This document shows positions 56,530 to 64,000 of a stretch of 64,000 nt of DNA, piece after piece; positions within the stretch are counted from its first letter, which is position 1, and each line of letters begins with the position of its first letter. The DNA is from Leifsonia shinshuensis. GTDB lineage: Bacteria; Actinomycetota; Actinomycetes; Actinomycetales; Microbacteriaceae. The notes under the pieces are model-generated. The model saw only the letters and a list, made by a program, of their open reading frames with translations. It did not search any database and was not told where the DNA came from. Location of the stretch: contig NZ_JAHHZQ010000005.1 in the NCBI RefSeq assembly GCF_022606355.1, positions 310,001 to 374,000 on the forward strand, written 5' to 3'. Position numbers and translations under genes: made by a program.

Positions 56530-57579
56530 ATGGCACGCAGCATCGTCGGAATCGACATCGGCAGCACGTCCATCCGCGCCGTGGAGCTCGCCGATCCGCA
56601 TAAGCCGAGACCCACGCTCCTGCGTCACTCCGAGGTGCCGCTGCCTGACGGCGCGGCCAGCCGCGGCGAGGTCCTCGAGCCCAACACGGTCGCTGCGAGC
56701 CTGCGCCGGCTGTGGCACCAGGGCGGCTTCAAGAGCAAGGAGGTCGTGCTCGGCATGGGCAACCAGCGTGTGCTCGCGCGCGACCTGACAATGCCGAGGA
56801 TGTCGCAGATCCGCATTCGCGAGAGCCTGCCGTTCCACGTGCAGGACATGCTCCCGGTGCCGGTCGCCGACGCCCTCCTCGACTTCTACCCGGTCTCCGA
56901 AGAGATCGGCGACACCGGGCCGGTGGTCAACGGCCTGCTGGTCGCAGCGGTCAAGGAGGCCGTACTCGGCAACGTGAAGGCAGCGACTCTGGCCGGACTC
57001 ACGGCGATCGACGTGGACCTCCTGCCGTTCGCGGTGTCACGCGCCCTGGTCACCCGCACTGGCCAGCGGGGAACCGTCGCCCTCATCGACATCGGCGCGA
57101 ACACCACCAGCGTGGTCGTCCTCACCGACAACGTCCCGCAGTTCGTCCGGATCATCCCCGCGGGCGGCGCCGAGCTCACGCAAGCGCTGCGTGCCGGGCT
57201 GGAGGTCGCGCCGGGGGAGGCCGAGCGCATCAAGTCGACCATCGGCCTGGCCAAGCAGGTGTCGAGCCCGCAGGAGCAGCAGGCGGTCGAGATCATCTAC
57301 CGGGTCACCGGCGAACTGCTCACCAGCCTCCGCAACACGGTCAGCTACTTCGTCAACACGCGCCCCACCACTCCGGTCGAGAACGTCGTGCTCACCGGCG
57401 GCGGCGCCCAGCTTCCCGGGCTCGCCGACGCGCTGAGCGAGATGACCCGGCTGCCGGTCGCGGTCGGGGACCCCTTCCACTCCGTCGCCTTGTCGCGTCA
57501 CCTCGATGCCACAGTCCTTCGGCAGAACAGGTCGACGCTCTCCGCGGCGGTCGGCCTCGCACTCGGGAGCGCAGCATGA
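56530..57579 (+). CDS. pilM: Type IV pilus assembly protein PilM
   Basis: 349 residues of the actin-like PilM fold. IVGIDIGSTSIRAVEL is the phosphate 1 loop; VALIDIGANTTSVVVL and VVLTGGGAQLPGLADAL are the phosphate 2 and adenosine loops. PilM lies on the cytoplasmic side and binds the PilN tail. AAAGGAGGACAGC before the ATG. Four-base overlap with pilN. Confidence 0.94.
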   Translation: MARSIVGIDIGSTSIRAVELADPHKPRPTLLRHSEVPLPDGAASRGEVLEPNTVAASLRRLWHQGGFKSKEVVLGMGNQRVLARDLTMPRMSQIRIRESLPFHVQDMLPVPVADALLDFYPVSEEIGDTGPVVNGLLVAAVKEAVLGNVKAATLAGLTAIDVDLLPFAVSRALVTRTGQRGTVALIDIGANTTSVVVLTDNVPQFVRIIPAGGAELTQALRAGLEVAPGEAERIKSTIGLAKQVSSPQEQQAVEIIYRVTGELLTSLRNTVSYFVNTRPTTPVENVVLTGGGAQLPGLADALSEMTRLPVAVGDPFHSVALSRHLDATVLRQNRSTLSAAVGLALGSAA

Positions 57580-58448
57580 GCCTCATCACACGGCGTCCGA
57601 GGGGCGCGGACGACGCCGACGAGAACGCACAGAGACGAGGCAAGGGAGCCGGCGCGACGAAGCAGGCGAAGACTGCGCGCGGAGTCAAGTCGCAAAAGGC
57701 CCCGAAGGGCCGCGCATCCTCGGTCGAGCCGAAGGCGCCCGGAGCGTCACAGGGCGTGAACAGCCCAGCCCCGAAGAAGCAGTTCGCCTCCGGCCCGCGC
57801 CAGGAAGGACTGGCCGTCGGTGCAGAGCCGCGGGTCGACCTCCTGCCGCCCGAGGTTCGGGCGGAACGACGGAATGCGCGCACGAGGCGCGGCTTCGGCT
57901 GGGGTGTGATGGCCGTCCTCCTCGTCGTGCTGGCCGCGACCGGCGGCGCGTTCAGCCTCAACGTGCTGTCGCAGGCCAAGCTGCTCGCGGCTCAAACCGA
58001 GACCACCTCCCTCTTCGCGCAGCAGAAGCAATACGCGCCCGTGCGCGACGTGCAGAAGCAGGTGGCGCTCGCGCAGGCCGCTCAGCAGGCCGGCGTGTCG
58101 ACCGAGATCGATTGGAAGGCCTTCCTGGACCAGGTCGGTGCCGCCCAGCCGGCCGGACTCGAGCTCGCGTCAGTCGCCGTGGACTCCTCCGCACCGACGG
58201 CGATCTACCCGCAGTCGACCGATCCGCTCCAGGGGCCGCGTGTCGGCACCGTCATGGTGGTCGGTACCAGCGCCGCGCTGCCCGATGTCCCCGCGTGGGT
58301 CGGGGTTCTGCAGAAGATCCCCGGAGTCGTCGACGTCGTCCCCGGCACCGTCGTCCTGGACGACGTGAAGAACATCTACAAGGCGACGGTCACCATCCAC
58401 GTCTCAGCCGCGCTCTACACCAAACGCTACGAGCCGAAGGGCAAGTGA
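57576..58448 (+). CDS. pilN: PilN-like protein
   Basis: 290 residues. A basic Lys/Ala/Gly-rich cytoplasmic extension of about 85 residues leads to EPRVDLLPPEVRAERRNART, matching the PilN motif (usually INLLP) that binds PilM. Then come one membrane helix (GVMAVLLVVLAATGGAFSLN), a coiled region and a ferredoxin-like outer domain. The long basic tail before the motif is unusual. Overlaps pilM and pilO by four bases. Confidence 0.85.
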   Translation: MSLITRRPRGADDADENAQRRGKGAGATKQAKTARGVKSQKAPKGRASSVEPKAPGASQGVNSPAPKKQFASGPRQEGLAVGAEPRVDLLPPEVRAERRNARTRRGFGWGVMAVLLVVLAATGGAFSLNVLSQAKLLAAQTETTSLFAQQKQYAPVRDVQKQVALAQAAQQAGVSTEIDWKAFLDQVGAAQPAGLELASVAVDSSAPTAIYPQSTDPLQGPRVGTVMVVGTSAALPDVPAWVGVLQKIPGVVDVVPGTVVLDDVKNIYKATVTIHVSAALYTKRYEPKGK

Positions 58449-59176
58449 TCACGATGGACAAGACCCGCCTCTGGATCATCGGCTCCGTGCTGGCCATGGT
58501 CGTCGTCGCCGCGCTCGGTTGGGTGCTCGGCATCCAGCCGCAGCTCGACCAGTCGGCGGCCGCCGACGCGCAGACGCTCCAGGTCGACAGCACCAACGCG
58601 TCGAGCCAGATCGCCCTGAACAAGCTGAAGAAGGACAGCGAGTCGCTGCCCGATCTGAAGTCGCAGCTCACGGCGGTGCAGTCATCGATCCCCGCGGAGG
58701 CGCAGACCCCGGCGTTCATGGATGAGCTCACGGCCCTCGCCACAGCGAACGGACTGACGGTCACCGCGTCGCAGATCACCGATGGCGCGGGGTTCGTCCC
58801 TCCGGCGAACCCGGCGGCGCCGGCTCCGGCAGCGACGGCTTCGGGGAGTGGATCGACGGCCACACCCACGCCCGCGCCGTCGTCGACCCCTTCCCCTGCA
58901 CCGACTCCGGCGCCCACCGCGGTCCCGGGAATGCCGCCGGCGGTCAGCCCCCTCGTCACGAAGGACGTCTTCACCGTGGTCCCGGTCTCGGTCACCGTCC
59001 GTGGCGCCTACCCGAATATCGTCGCATTCGTTGCGGCGGCTCAGAAGGGGCAGCGCCTCTTCCTGGTGAATGGGATCGACGTCGGCCCCGCAGCAACGGG
59101 CCCCGGGTTCGACGGCAAGGTGAGCGGTTTCATCTACGTACTCAATCCCTCGACACAGGCGGCCCCCGCCAAGTAG
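58445..59176 (+). CDS. pilO: PilO-like protein
   Basis: 243 residues. A short inside segment, one membrane helix (LWIIGSVLAMVVVAALGWVL), a coiled-coil of about 60 residues and two outer halves parted by a linker of about 40 Pro/Ala/Thr/Ser residues. It partners PilN. GTG 58445 with AAGGG upstream and GTGA overlap; ATG 58454 is the alternative. Last recognisable pil gene. Confidence 0.82.
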   Translation: MITMDKTRLWIIGSVLAMVVVAALGWVLGIQPQLDQSAAADAQTLQVDSTNASSQIALNKLKKDSESLPDLKSQLTAVQSSIPAEAQTPAFMDELTALATANGLTVTASQITDGAGFVPPANPAAPAPAATASGSGSTATPTPAPSSTPSPAPTPAPTAVPGMPPAVSPLVTKDVFTVVPVSVTVRGAYPNIVAFVAAAQKGQRLFLVNGIDVGPAATGPGFDGKVSGFIYVLNPSTQAAPAK

Positions 59177-59208
59177 CCCCGACCGGCCCCACCCCGGCCC
59201 GCCCTCCC

Positions 59209-59263
59209 TCGACTTCGGCACCCCCGTTGCTACAGTGGGCACCACTTACAGGTGCCCACTGGG
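59209..59263 (+). promoter_or_regulatory. Possible promoter and dyad before gene 59285
   Basis: TCGACT (59209-59214) and TACAGT (59233-59238) have an 18-base spacer. The dyad CAGTGGGCACC/GGTGCCCACTG (59235-59245, 59253-59263) overlaps the -10. It may be an operator or the terminator of the pil operon, which ended at 59176. Confidence 0.45.
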
Positions 59264-59284
59264 GGCGGAGCGAGGAGCGCCAGC

Positions 59285-60505
59285 ATGAGCGACACGACAC
59301 CGGAACCCGCTGAGAAGCGGGACGACGCAGGGCCGGACGCGCCCCACGTCGAGCCGGCAACCGCGCCCGCCGCCTCGGCCGCCGCCGAGTCTGCCCAGCC
59401 CGCCGAGAACGCGGAGAACGCCCAGCCCGCCGAGAACCCCGAGCCCGCTCAGAACACCGAGCGCGCGGCAGCCCCCTCCGCCGCCGAACCCCACGACACC
59501 GACCCCGACATGGCCGCGCCACCGTCGAGCCCCGTCTCCGCCCGCGGCCACGTCAACCGCCCGGCCGACGCGAGCGCGCCGGAGACTCCGGAGGTCCCCG
59601 TGGCTGCGGCGCCCGCCGCGCCTGCCCCGACGATCGAGCCCGAGCCCGTCACGGCCTCCGACGCCGACATCGCCGCCGCCGTCGCCCGCACGAACGGCGA
59701 GCCCGGCGCGACCGCCGCCGGCGACGCGACCGTGGACACCGCGTCTCCTGCGCAGGCGGCAGCGCCCGTCATCATCGCGGGGGAGGCCGCCCAGCAGCAG
59801 ACGCAGCAGGCCGCCGCTCAGGCTCCCGCCGCCGCCACGGCCGCCTACGCCGCCCAGCCGGGCGAGGCGACCTGGGCTCCCGAGCCGGCCGCCGCGCCGC
59901 CGATCGCGCCGCAGCCGGTCGCCCCGATCTTCCTGCAGCGTCCCGAGCCGCCCAAGCGCAAGAGCAATCGTGGCGTCGGCATCCTCATCGCGCTTGTGGG
60001 GACGGTGCTGTTCGCCGTGCTCTGGGCGGTCGCCGTCGTCGTTGTCGGGGCGATGCTGACGCCCAGCAGCGACTTCGTCCCGTCGCTCATCCAGTTCTTC
60101 ACGAGCCGTTCGGCCGGGTGGGCTCCGATCATCGCCTTCTTCGTGGGCACGGTCGTGCTGATCCAGATCATCAACCGTGCGCGCTGGTGGGCGTACATCC
60201 TCGGTGGGCTCTTCGTCGCGATCTTCGTCTACCTCGTCTACATCGGCGCCGTGCTGATCGACAACGACTTCTTCCGCCGCAACGCGGACGAGCGCCAGAT
60301 CCTGCTCAACCAGGTGTGGGTCGCGCCGTTCGCGGTGCTGGCGGGCGTCATCGCCCGGGAGGTCTCCATCTGGACCGGCGCCTGGCTCGCCGCGCGGGGC
60401 CGCAAGCTCAAGGCGCGCAACGCGGAGGCGCAGGCCGATTACGAGCAGCAGGTCGCCGACGCTCAGAACCAGGCCGCCAACGCCTACGCGCAGCAGGGAT
60501 ACTGA
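59285..60505 (+). CDS. Membrane protein with long Ala/Pro/Glu-rich N-terminus
   Basis: 406 residues. Residues 1-225 are low-complexity Ala, Pro, Glu and Gln, with PAEN and QPAEN repeats early. They are followed by four membrane helices: GILIALVGTVLFAVLWAVAV, WAPIIAFFVGTVVLIQII, WWAYILGGLFVAIFVYLVYI and VWVAPFAVLAGVIAREVSIW. The C-terminus is a basic then Gln/Ala-rich coil. I know no function. ATG with GAGGAGC upstream. Its place after pilO and its unfolded cytoplasmic tail, like that of the PilT-like protein, make a link to the pilus possible but unproven. Confidence 0.65.
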   Translation: MSDTTPEPAEKRDDAGPDAPHVEPATAPAASAAAESAQPAENAENAQPAENPEPAQNTERAAAPSAAEPHDTDPDMAAPPSSPVSARGHVNRPADASAPETPEVPVAAAPAAPAPTIEPEPVTASDADIAAAVARTNGEPGATAAGDATVDTASPAQAAAPVIIAGEAAQQQTQQAAAQAPAAATAAYAAQPGEATWAPEPAAAPPIAPQPVAPIFLQRPEPPKRKSNRGVGILIALVGTVLFAVLWAVAVVVVGAMLTPSSDFVPSLIQFFTSRSAGWAPIIAFFVGTVVLIQIINRARWWAYILGGLFVAIFVYLVYIGAVLIDNDFFRRNADERQILLNQVWVAPFAVLAGVIAREVSIWTGAWLAARGRKLKARNAEAQADYEQQVADAQNQAANAYAQQGY

Positions 60506-60548
60506 GCGGCCCGCTGCCGGAGCACGAGCCGAGGAGCACAGAGCACCG

Positions 60549-61040
60549 ATGCGTGACGAGCGCGCCTACGCCATCGTGGTCGCCTGCTTCGCGGCAGGCC
60601 TCTACCTGGCCCTCCTCGTCGCCGCCTTCGGACTGATCTCCCTCGCCACCGACACCGAGGTGATCGCCGACCCCGCCGCCGGCCCGCTGGTCGGGCCGAT
60701 CATGACCGGCGCCGCCGTCGCCGTCCTCCTGGTGGCGCTGATCGTCACCGGCACGCGGGTGCCCGGCGACCAGCAGCGCATCGCGCCGCTCACCGCGATC
60801 GGCGTGGGGGTCGCCTGCTACCTCGCGTACTGCGTCGCCGGGGGAGTGGCCGGCGCGTTCGTCGCCGGCGACGTCCTCCACTTCGTGCTGTTCGCTCTGG
60901 GCCAGCTGGGCAGTGTGTACGCCATCACCGTCGGCATCGCCGCGTTCCTCGTCACGCTGCTCTACCAGCTGGTCCTCGTCGGCCGGTTCCGTCAGCGCGG
61001 TCGCCCGCGTTGGCCCTGGGAGCACGACGACGAGGAGTGA
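60549..61040 (+). CDS. Four-helix membrane protein of unknown function
   Basis: 163 residues. Helices: YAIVVACFAAGLYLALLVAA, PIMTGAAVAVLLVALIVTG, AIGVGVACYLAYCVAGGVAG and VYAITVGIAAFLVTLLYQLV, with a basic then acidic tail. No motif suggests a reaction. It follows 59285 by 43 bases and is probably in the same transcript. Similar small membrane proteins occur in actinobacteria without known role. Confidence 0.65.
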   Translation: MRDERAYAIVVACFAAGLYLALLVAAFGLISLATDTEVIADPAAGPLVGPIMTGAAVAVLLVALIVTGTRVPGDQQRIAPLTAIGVGVACYLAYCVAGGVAGAFVAGDVLHFVLFALGQLGSVYAITVGIAAFLVTLLYQLVLVGRFRQRGRPRWPWEHDDEE

Positions 61041-61046
61041 CCCGAA

Positions 61047-61070
61047 CGGGTGGACGCAGCGGTCCACCCG
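61047..61070 (+). promoter_or_regulatory. Dyad CGGGTGGAC/GTCCACCCG near a -10 TACACT
   Basis: Arms 61047-61055 and 61062-61070 match fully with a 6-base loop. They start seven bases after the 60549-61040 stop. TACACT at 61077-61082 is a fair -10 for the next gene, whose ATG is at 61108. The dyad may end the upstream transcript or act as operator. Confidence 0.45.
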
Positions 61071-61107
61071 GGTCGATACACTGCGGAAGCAGACCCGAGA
61101 GGAACTC

Positions 61108-62289
61108 ATGGACGACGCACCAGACCTCGCCCCCGCTCCCGCGACGGAACCCGAGCAGACTCCGGCATCGGCATCGACACCGGCATCGACCCCGACCCCG
61201 GCACAGCCACTGGCGCTCGCCCAGCCACCGGTCCAGCCTCCGGCGCCCGCGAAGCGGTCCTCCGACCACGTCCCGCGCTGGGTCTGGGCGATGATCGCGG
61301 CCGTGACGCTCCTCACCACAGCCGCGGGAGCGACCCTCTCGATCACGGCGATCGCCGCGCTGCAGAACCTTCCGCGCACCGTCGTCGCCCAGTACCTGAG
61401 CGATCTCGAGCACGGCAGGGCGGAGGCCGCGATGAAGCTGGCCGGCATCCGCCCGAACGCGAGCGACGTTCTCCTCTCCGACGCCGCCTACGCCAAGATC
61501 ACCGACCGCATCCGCAGCTTCACGCTGCAGCCGGCGGTGACCCGCGGCTCGAAGACCACCGTCAAGGCGACCATCACGCAGGGCGACCGTACCTATCAGC
61601 GGTCGTTCGCCGTCGAGCCGTCGGGCGGCCTCCCCGGGTTGCCGTTCTGGACGCTCGCACCCATCACCCCCGACACGGTGGACCTGAAGGTCAACGGCCC
61701 CGCCGGGCTGACGTACACCGTCGCGGGCAAGCACCCGCAGAGCATGCCCATCGGCACCGCCGTCACGCTGCGCGCGCTTCCGGGGACCTACCCGGTGAAG
61801 TTCAGCTCCTCGAACGAGAACTTCGAGGTCTGGAACGCCGACGTCACCGCGGCGCCCGCCGGCGGGTACCTGAGCCCCACCGAGTTCAACGCGAGGCTCT
61901 CGTCGGCTGGCGATGCGGCGGGGCGCCGGGCCATCGACGCGTGGCTCGATGCGTGCGTGGCGTCCACCGAGGCGGACCCCAAGAACTGTCCGTTCTATAC
62001 CTTCTCGCAGCTGCCGGGCGTCACCATCACCGACGTGCACTGGCACCTCGGCACCCGTCCGATCGTCGACCTCAACCCCGAGTGGAACTCGGACGGCTGG
62101 GAGGTCTACGCCGACAGCGGCAGCGTGAGCGGCGACGTCGATCTGCTGCGCAGCTCCGACGGCGCCACCGGAACGGGCACGATCGATTCGATCCCGGTCG
62201 CCTTCGCCGGCCTCCTTACGTTCGACGGCAGCGGTCCGCTCTTCGTGCCCCTCTACACCGACGGAAACCAGCCTCAGAGCGGCGCCTGA
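61108..62289 (+). CDS. Single-pass exported protein, function unknown
   Basis: 393 residues. A cytoplasmic Pro/Ala/Thr-rich tail of about 55 residues, one membrane helix (WVWAMIAAVTLLTTAAGATL) and a large outer region with repeated beta-type sections (RTYQRSFAVEPSGGLPGLPF, TVDLKVNGPAGLTYTVAGKH). Two cysteines lie close together (LDACVASTEADPKNCPF), which may pair. No family recognised. GAGAGGAAC before the ATG. Convergent with the glycosyltransferase operon. Confidence 0.65.
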   Translation: MDDAPDLAPAPATEPEQTPASASTPASTPTPAQPLALAQPPVQPPAPAKRSSDHVPRWVWAMIAAVTLLTTAAGATLSITAIAALQNLPRTVVAQYLSDLEHGRAEAAMKLAGIRPNASDVLLSDAAYAKITDRIRSFTLQPAVTRGSKTTVKATITQGDRTYQRSFAVEPSGGLPGLPFWTLAPITPDTVDLKVNGPAGLTYTVAGKHPQSMPIGTAVTLRALPGTYPVKFSSSNENFEVWNADVTAAPAGGYLSPTEFNARLSSAGDAAGRRAIDAWLDACVASTEADPKNCPFYTFSQLPGVTITDVHWHLGTRPIVDLNPEWNSDGWEVYADSGSVSGDVDLLRSSDGATGTGTIDSIPVAFAGLLTFDGSGPLFVPLYTDGNQPQSGA

Positions 62290-62325
62290 GCCCGGCGGCG
62301 CGAGTTCCGCACCGACCGTTCCGCC

Positions 62326-63084
62326 TCAGCGCCGCCGCCGCAGCCGCTCGCCGACCGCGACGGGCACCATTCCCACGAGCCACGGGAGATCCTGCAGGAG
62401 GTAGCGCTTCACGAGGCGTGACGGGTCCTGCTTCATCCGCCATACCCACTCCAGGCCGACCGCGCGCATGAAACGCGGTGCCCGGGGGAACTGTCCTGTG
62501 TTGATCTGAGCGGCCGCTCCCGCCCCGATGAACACGATGTCGGGATGCCGCTCGTGGAGCGCGAGCATCAGGTACTCCTGCTTCGGGAATCCGAGGCAGG
62601 TGAAGACGATGTGCGGGCGGAACTCCGCGAGGAACGCGTCGCCTGCCTCGACGAGCAGCGGGCTGCCCGTCTCGGCCACGGGCAGGTCGCCCCCGCGGAC
62701 GTTGGGGTGCCCGTGGTCGCGATAGAACCGCTCGGCCTCGTCGGACGCCGCACCGATCACCCCGATCCGGAGGTCCTGTGTGCCCGGATGCGCGATGAGG
62801 GCGTTCATCAGGTCGGTCCCCGCCACGCGGGGGAAGGCTCCTTTGCCGGCGATCCGGAGCAGCCATGTGAGCGGCACGCCGTCGATCGGCCAGAAGGCGG
62901 CCTCCTTCTCGAGACGAGGGAGCCCGACCGTCCGCAGGTAGCGCGAGGTCGCGACGTTGGAGGGCACGACGATGCCGCCCGACCCGGTCTGCGCGAGGTC
63001 CAGGACGCGCAGGACGGCGTCGTGGAGGTCGGCACGGTCCAGGCGCAGGCCGCCGAGTGTGGCACGTTGCAGCGCGATCGTCAT
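62326..63084 (-). CDS. WecB/TagA/CpsF family glycosyltransferase
   Basis: 252 residues. PIDGVPLTWLLRIAGKGAFP and RVAGTDLMNAL contain the catalytic Asp and the RVAGTDL motif. IGVIGAASDEAERFYRDHGH and VFTCLGFPKQEYLMLALHER complete the GT26 pattern. It adds a sugar such as a ManNAc to a lipid-linked acceptor for wall polymer synthesis at the membrane's inner face. GGAGG lies eight bases before the ATG, and the start overlaps the nucleotidyltransferase stop by four bases. Confidence 0.9.
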   Translation of the reverse strand: MTIALQRATLGGLRLDRADLHDAVLRVLDLAQTGSGGIVVPSNVATSRYLRTVGLPRLEKEAAFWPIDGVPLTWLLRIAGKGAFPRVAGTDLMNALIAHPGTQDLRIGVIGAASDEAERFYRDHGHPNVRGGDLPVAETGSPLLVEAGDAFLAEFRPHIVFTCLGFPKQEYLMLALHERHPDIVFIGAGAAAQINTGQFPRAPRFMRAVGLEWVWRMKQDPSRLVKRYLLQDLPWLVGMVPVAVGERLRRRR

Positions 63085-63767
63085 GGTCGGACCTCCGTGA
63101 AGTGCAGGTCGGCGGCGCGGTAGTCCGCCGGGACGCCGATGTCGAAGAACGTGGGACCGCACAGGAGGTAGCGGGGCGCCACCTCCGCCAGGTGCGGTTC
63201 GAGGAAGTCGCGCTCGAACGACGAGGCGCCCCGCGGCAGCCCGTCGACCACGGAGCGCTTCAGCGCGTAGACGCCGGCGTTGATGAGTCCGGGGCCGGCG
63301 GCGCCCTTCTCGCGGAAGGCCGTGACGACGTCGCCCGCGACCTCGACCCGGCCGAAGCGGCCGGTGTCGGCGACCTCCACGAGCGCCATGACGACCGGCG
63401 CCGCGTCGAGGCCCGCGCGCAGGGCGACGAGGTCGGCGTCGACGAACGTGTCACCGTTGACGAGGACGAACTCCGCGGCCAGCAGCGGGGCGGCGTTCGC
63501 CAGCGCGCCGCCCGTACCGAGCGGGCTCGGCTCCACGCTGTAGCTCACCGGGACCCCGCGGTGGTCGTCGCCCACGTGGTCGCCGATCGCGGCCGATCCG
63601 TGCCCGGTGAGCAGCACGATGTCGTCGGCGCCGCGGTCGATCGCCCAGTCGAGCAGATGGTCGAGGAACGGCCGCCCGGCGATGGGGGCGAGGGGTTTGG
63701 GGAGTCCGGCGGGGATGGAGCCGCTGAGCCGCGTGCCCAGGCCGCCGGCGAGGATCGCGACCTGCAT
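63081..63767 (-). CDS. Sugar-phosphate nucleotidyltransferase (HddC/RmlA-like)
   Basis: 228 residues. It begins AILAGGLGTRLSGSIPAGLP with KPLAPIAGRPFLDHLLDW, the nucleotidyltransferase signature. GTGGALANAAPLLAAEFVLV followed by NGDTFVD binds the metal. FDIGVPADYRAA near the end is typical of HddC/RmlA relatives. With the GHMP kinase upstream it could make an NDP-heptose or NDP-hexose for the glycosyltransferase. The ATG shares one base with the kinase stop. Confidence 0.87.
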   Translation of the reverse strand: MQVAILAGGLGTRLSGSIPAGLPKPLAPIAGRPFLDHLLDWAIDRGADDIVLLTGHGSAAIGDHVGDDHRGVPVSYSVEPSPLGTGGALANAAPLLAAEFVLVNGDTFVDADLVALRAGLDAAPVVMALVEVADTGRFGRVEVAGDVVTAFREKGAAGPGLINAGVYALKRSVVDGLPRGASSFERDFLEPHLAEVAPRYLLCGPTFFDIGVPADYRAADLHFTEVRP

Positions 63768-64000
63768 CACCGGTGCTCCGGTTCCGGCGCGCGCCAGCTC
63801 TCCGCGCCGTGTTTCGTGAAGTGACAGGTCATCACCTGGCCGCCGCACTCCGACTCGAGGCTGCGGGCGAGCTCGAACCGGCGCGCGGGGTCGACCAGGA
63901 GCAGGATGAAGCCGCCGCCGCCCGCTCCCGACACCTTGCCGGCGAGCATGCCGTGCTCGTCGGCGATGCGGTACGCCTTCTCGATCGCGGGGGTGCTGAT
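63767..64000 (-). CDS. GHMP-type sugar kinase, N-terminus outside window
   Basis: Only the last 77 residues are visible. [18 protein letters not shown] is the third GHMP motif, near the C-terminus of HddA-like heptose-7-phosphate kinases and relatives. It ends EPEHR. It is the first visible gene of the operon, and its stop shares one base with the nucleotidyltransferase start. A kinase and nucleotidyltransferase in tandem are the HddA/HddC pattern, an inference only. Confidence 0.85.
   Translation of the reverse strand: MSTPAIEKAYRIADEHGMLAGKVSGAGGGGFILLLVDPARRFELARSLESECGGQVMTCHFTKHGAESWRAPEPEHR

Overview
The window is about 70% G+C, codes densely on both strands, uses many GTG and TTG starts, and carries typical actinobacterial families (Lhr helicase beside a Nei-type glycosylase, a HelD-like RNA polymerase factor, an ABATE/CGNR regulator, an LAxTG surface protein, TTG-started rpoB and rpoC). 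A Microbacteriaceae-type actinobacterium, perhaps Leifsonia or a relative, fits best. That placement rests on gene content and protein character, not on a search.

Layout. 1-9 kb: a truncated LCP cell-wall ligase, a MarR regulator with a membrane protein, an FMN reductase, a nei-lhr DNA repair pair and an esterase. 9-20.5 kb: a degenerate Nudix protein, an alpha/beta hydrolase-TetR pair with a clear operator candidate, a DEAD-box helicase with a long Gly/Arg/Asn tail, a HelD-type factor, a four-gene ECF42 sigma operon (YCII/DGPF protein, sigma factor, SRPBCC, DUF1684), and EVE, ComB-like and DUF427 genes. 20.7-27 kb: one 2110-residue LAKTG-anchored surface protein with DUF11-like repeats. 27-38 kb: a sugar-dehydrogenase lipoprotein, a TPR protein, a SprT-like protein, a GNAT, a CGNR regulator with pxpABC (5-oxoproline breakdown), a spermidine-synthase-like protein, a NarL-type two-component system and an SDR. 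38.2-45.7 kb: rpoB and rpoC with promoter, leader and terminator.

46.2-59.2 kb: a compact type IV pilus locus, all on the plus strand, in the order pilB, pilT-like, pilC, pilA, three minor-pilin-like genes, pilD, pilM, pilN, pilO. It holds every part a Gram-positive machine is known to need (pilin, peptidase, assembly ATPase, platform, MNO bridge) and adds a retraction-type ATPase. Three unrecognised membrane-protein genes follow. The window ends with a minus-strand sugar-nucleotide/glycosyltransferase operon, cut by the window edge.

The most unusual non-coding signals are two families of long palindromes between genes. One has CGAGGGGCACG outer arms with variable inner arms. The other is a mosaic of CCGGAGATC and CTCCGTTGC units. 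There is also an unrelated perfect 29-bp palindrome before pilB, and a candidate three-way-junction RNA in the AT-richer leader of pilA, whose gene is bracketed by strong hairpins.
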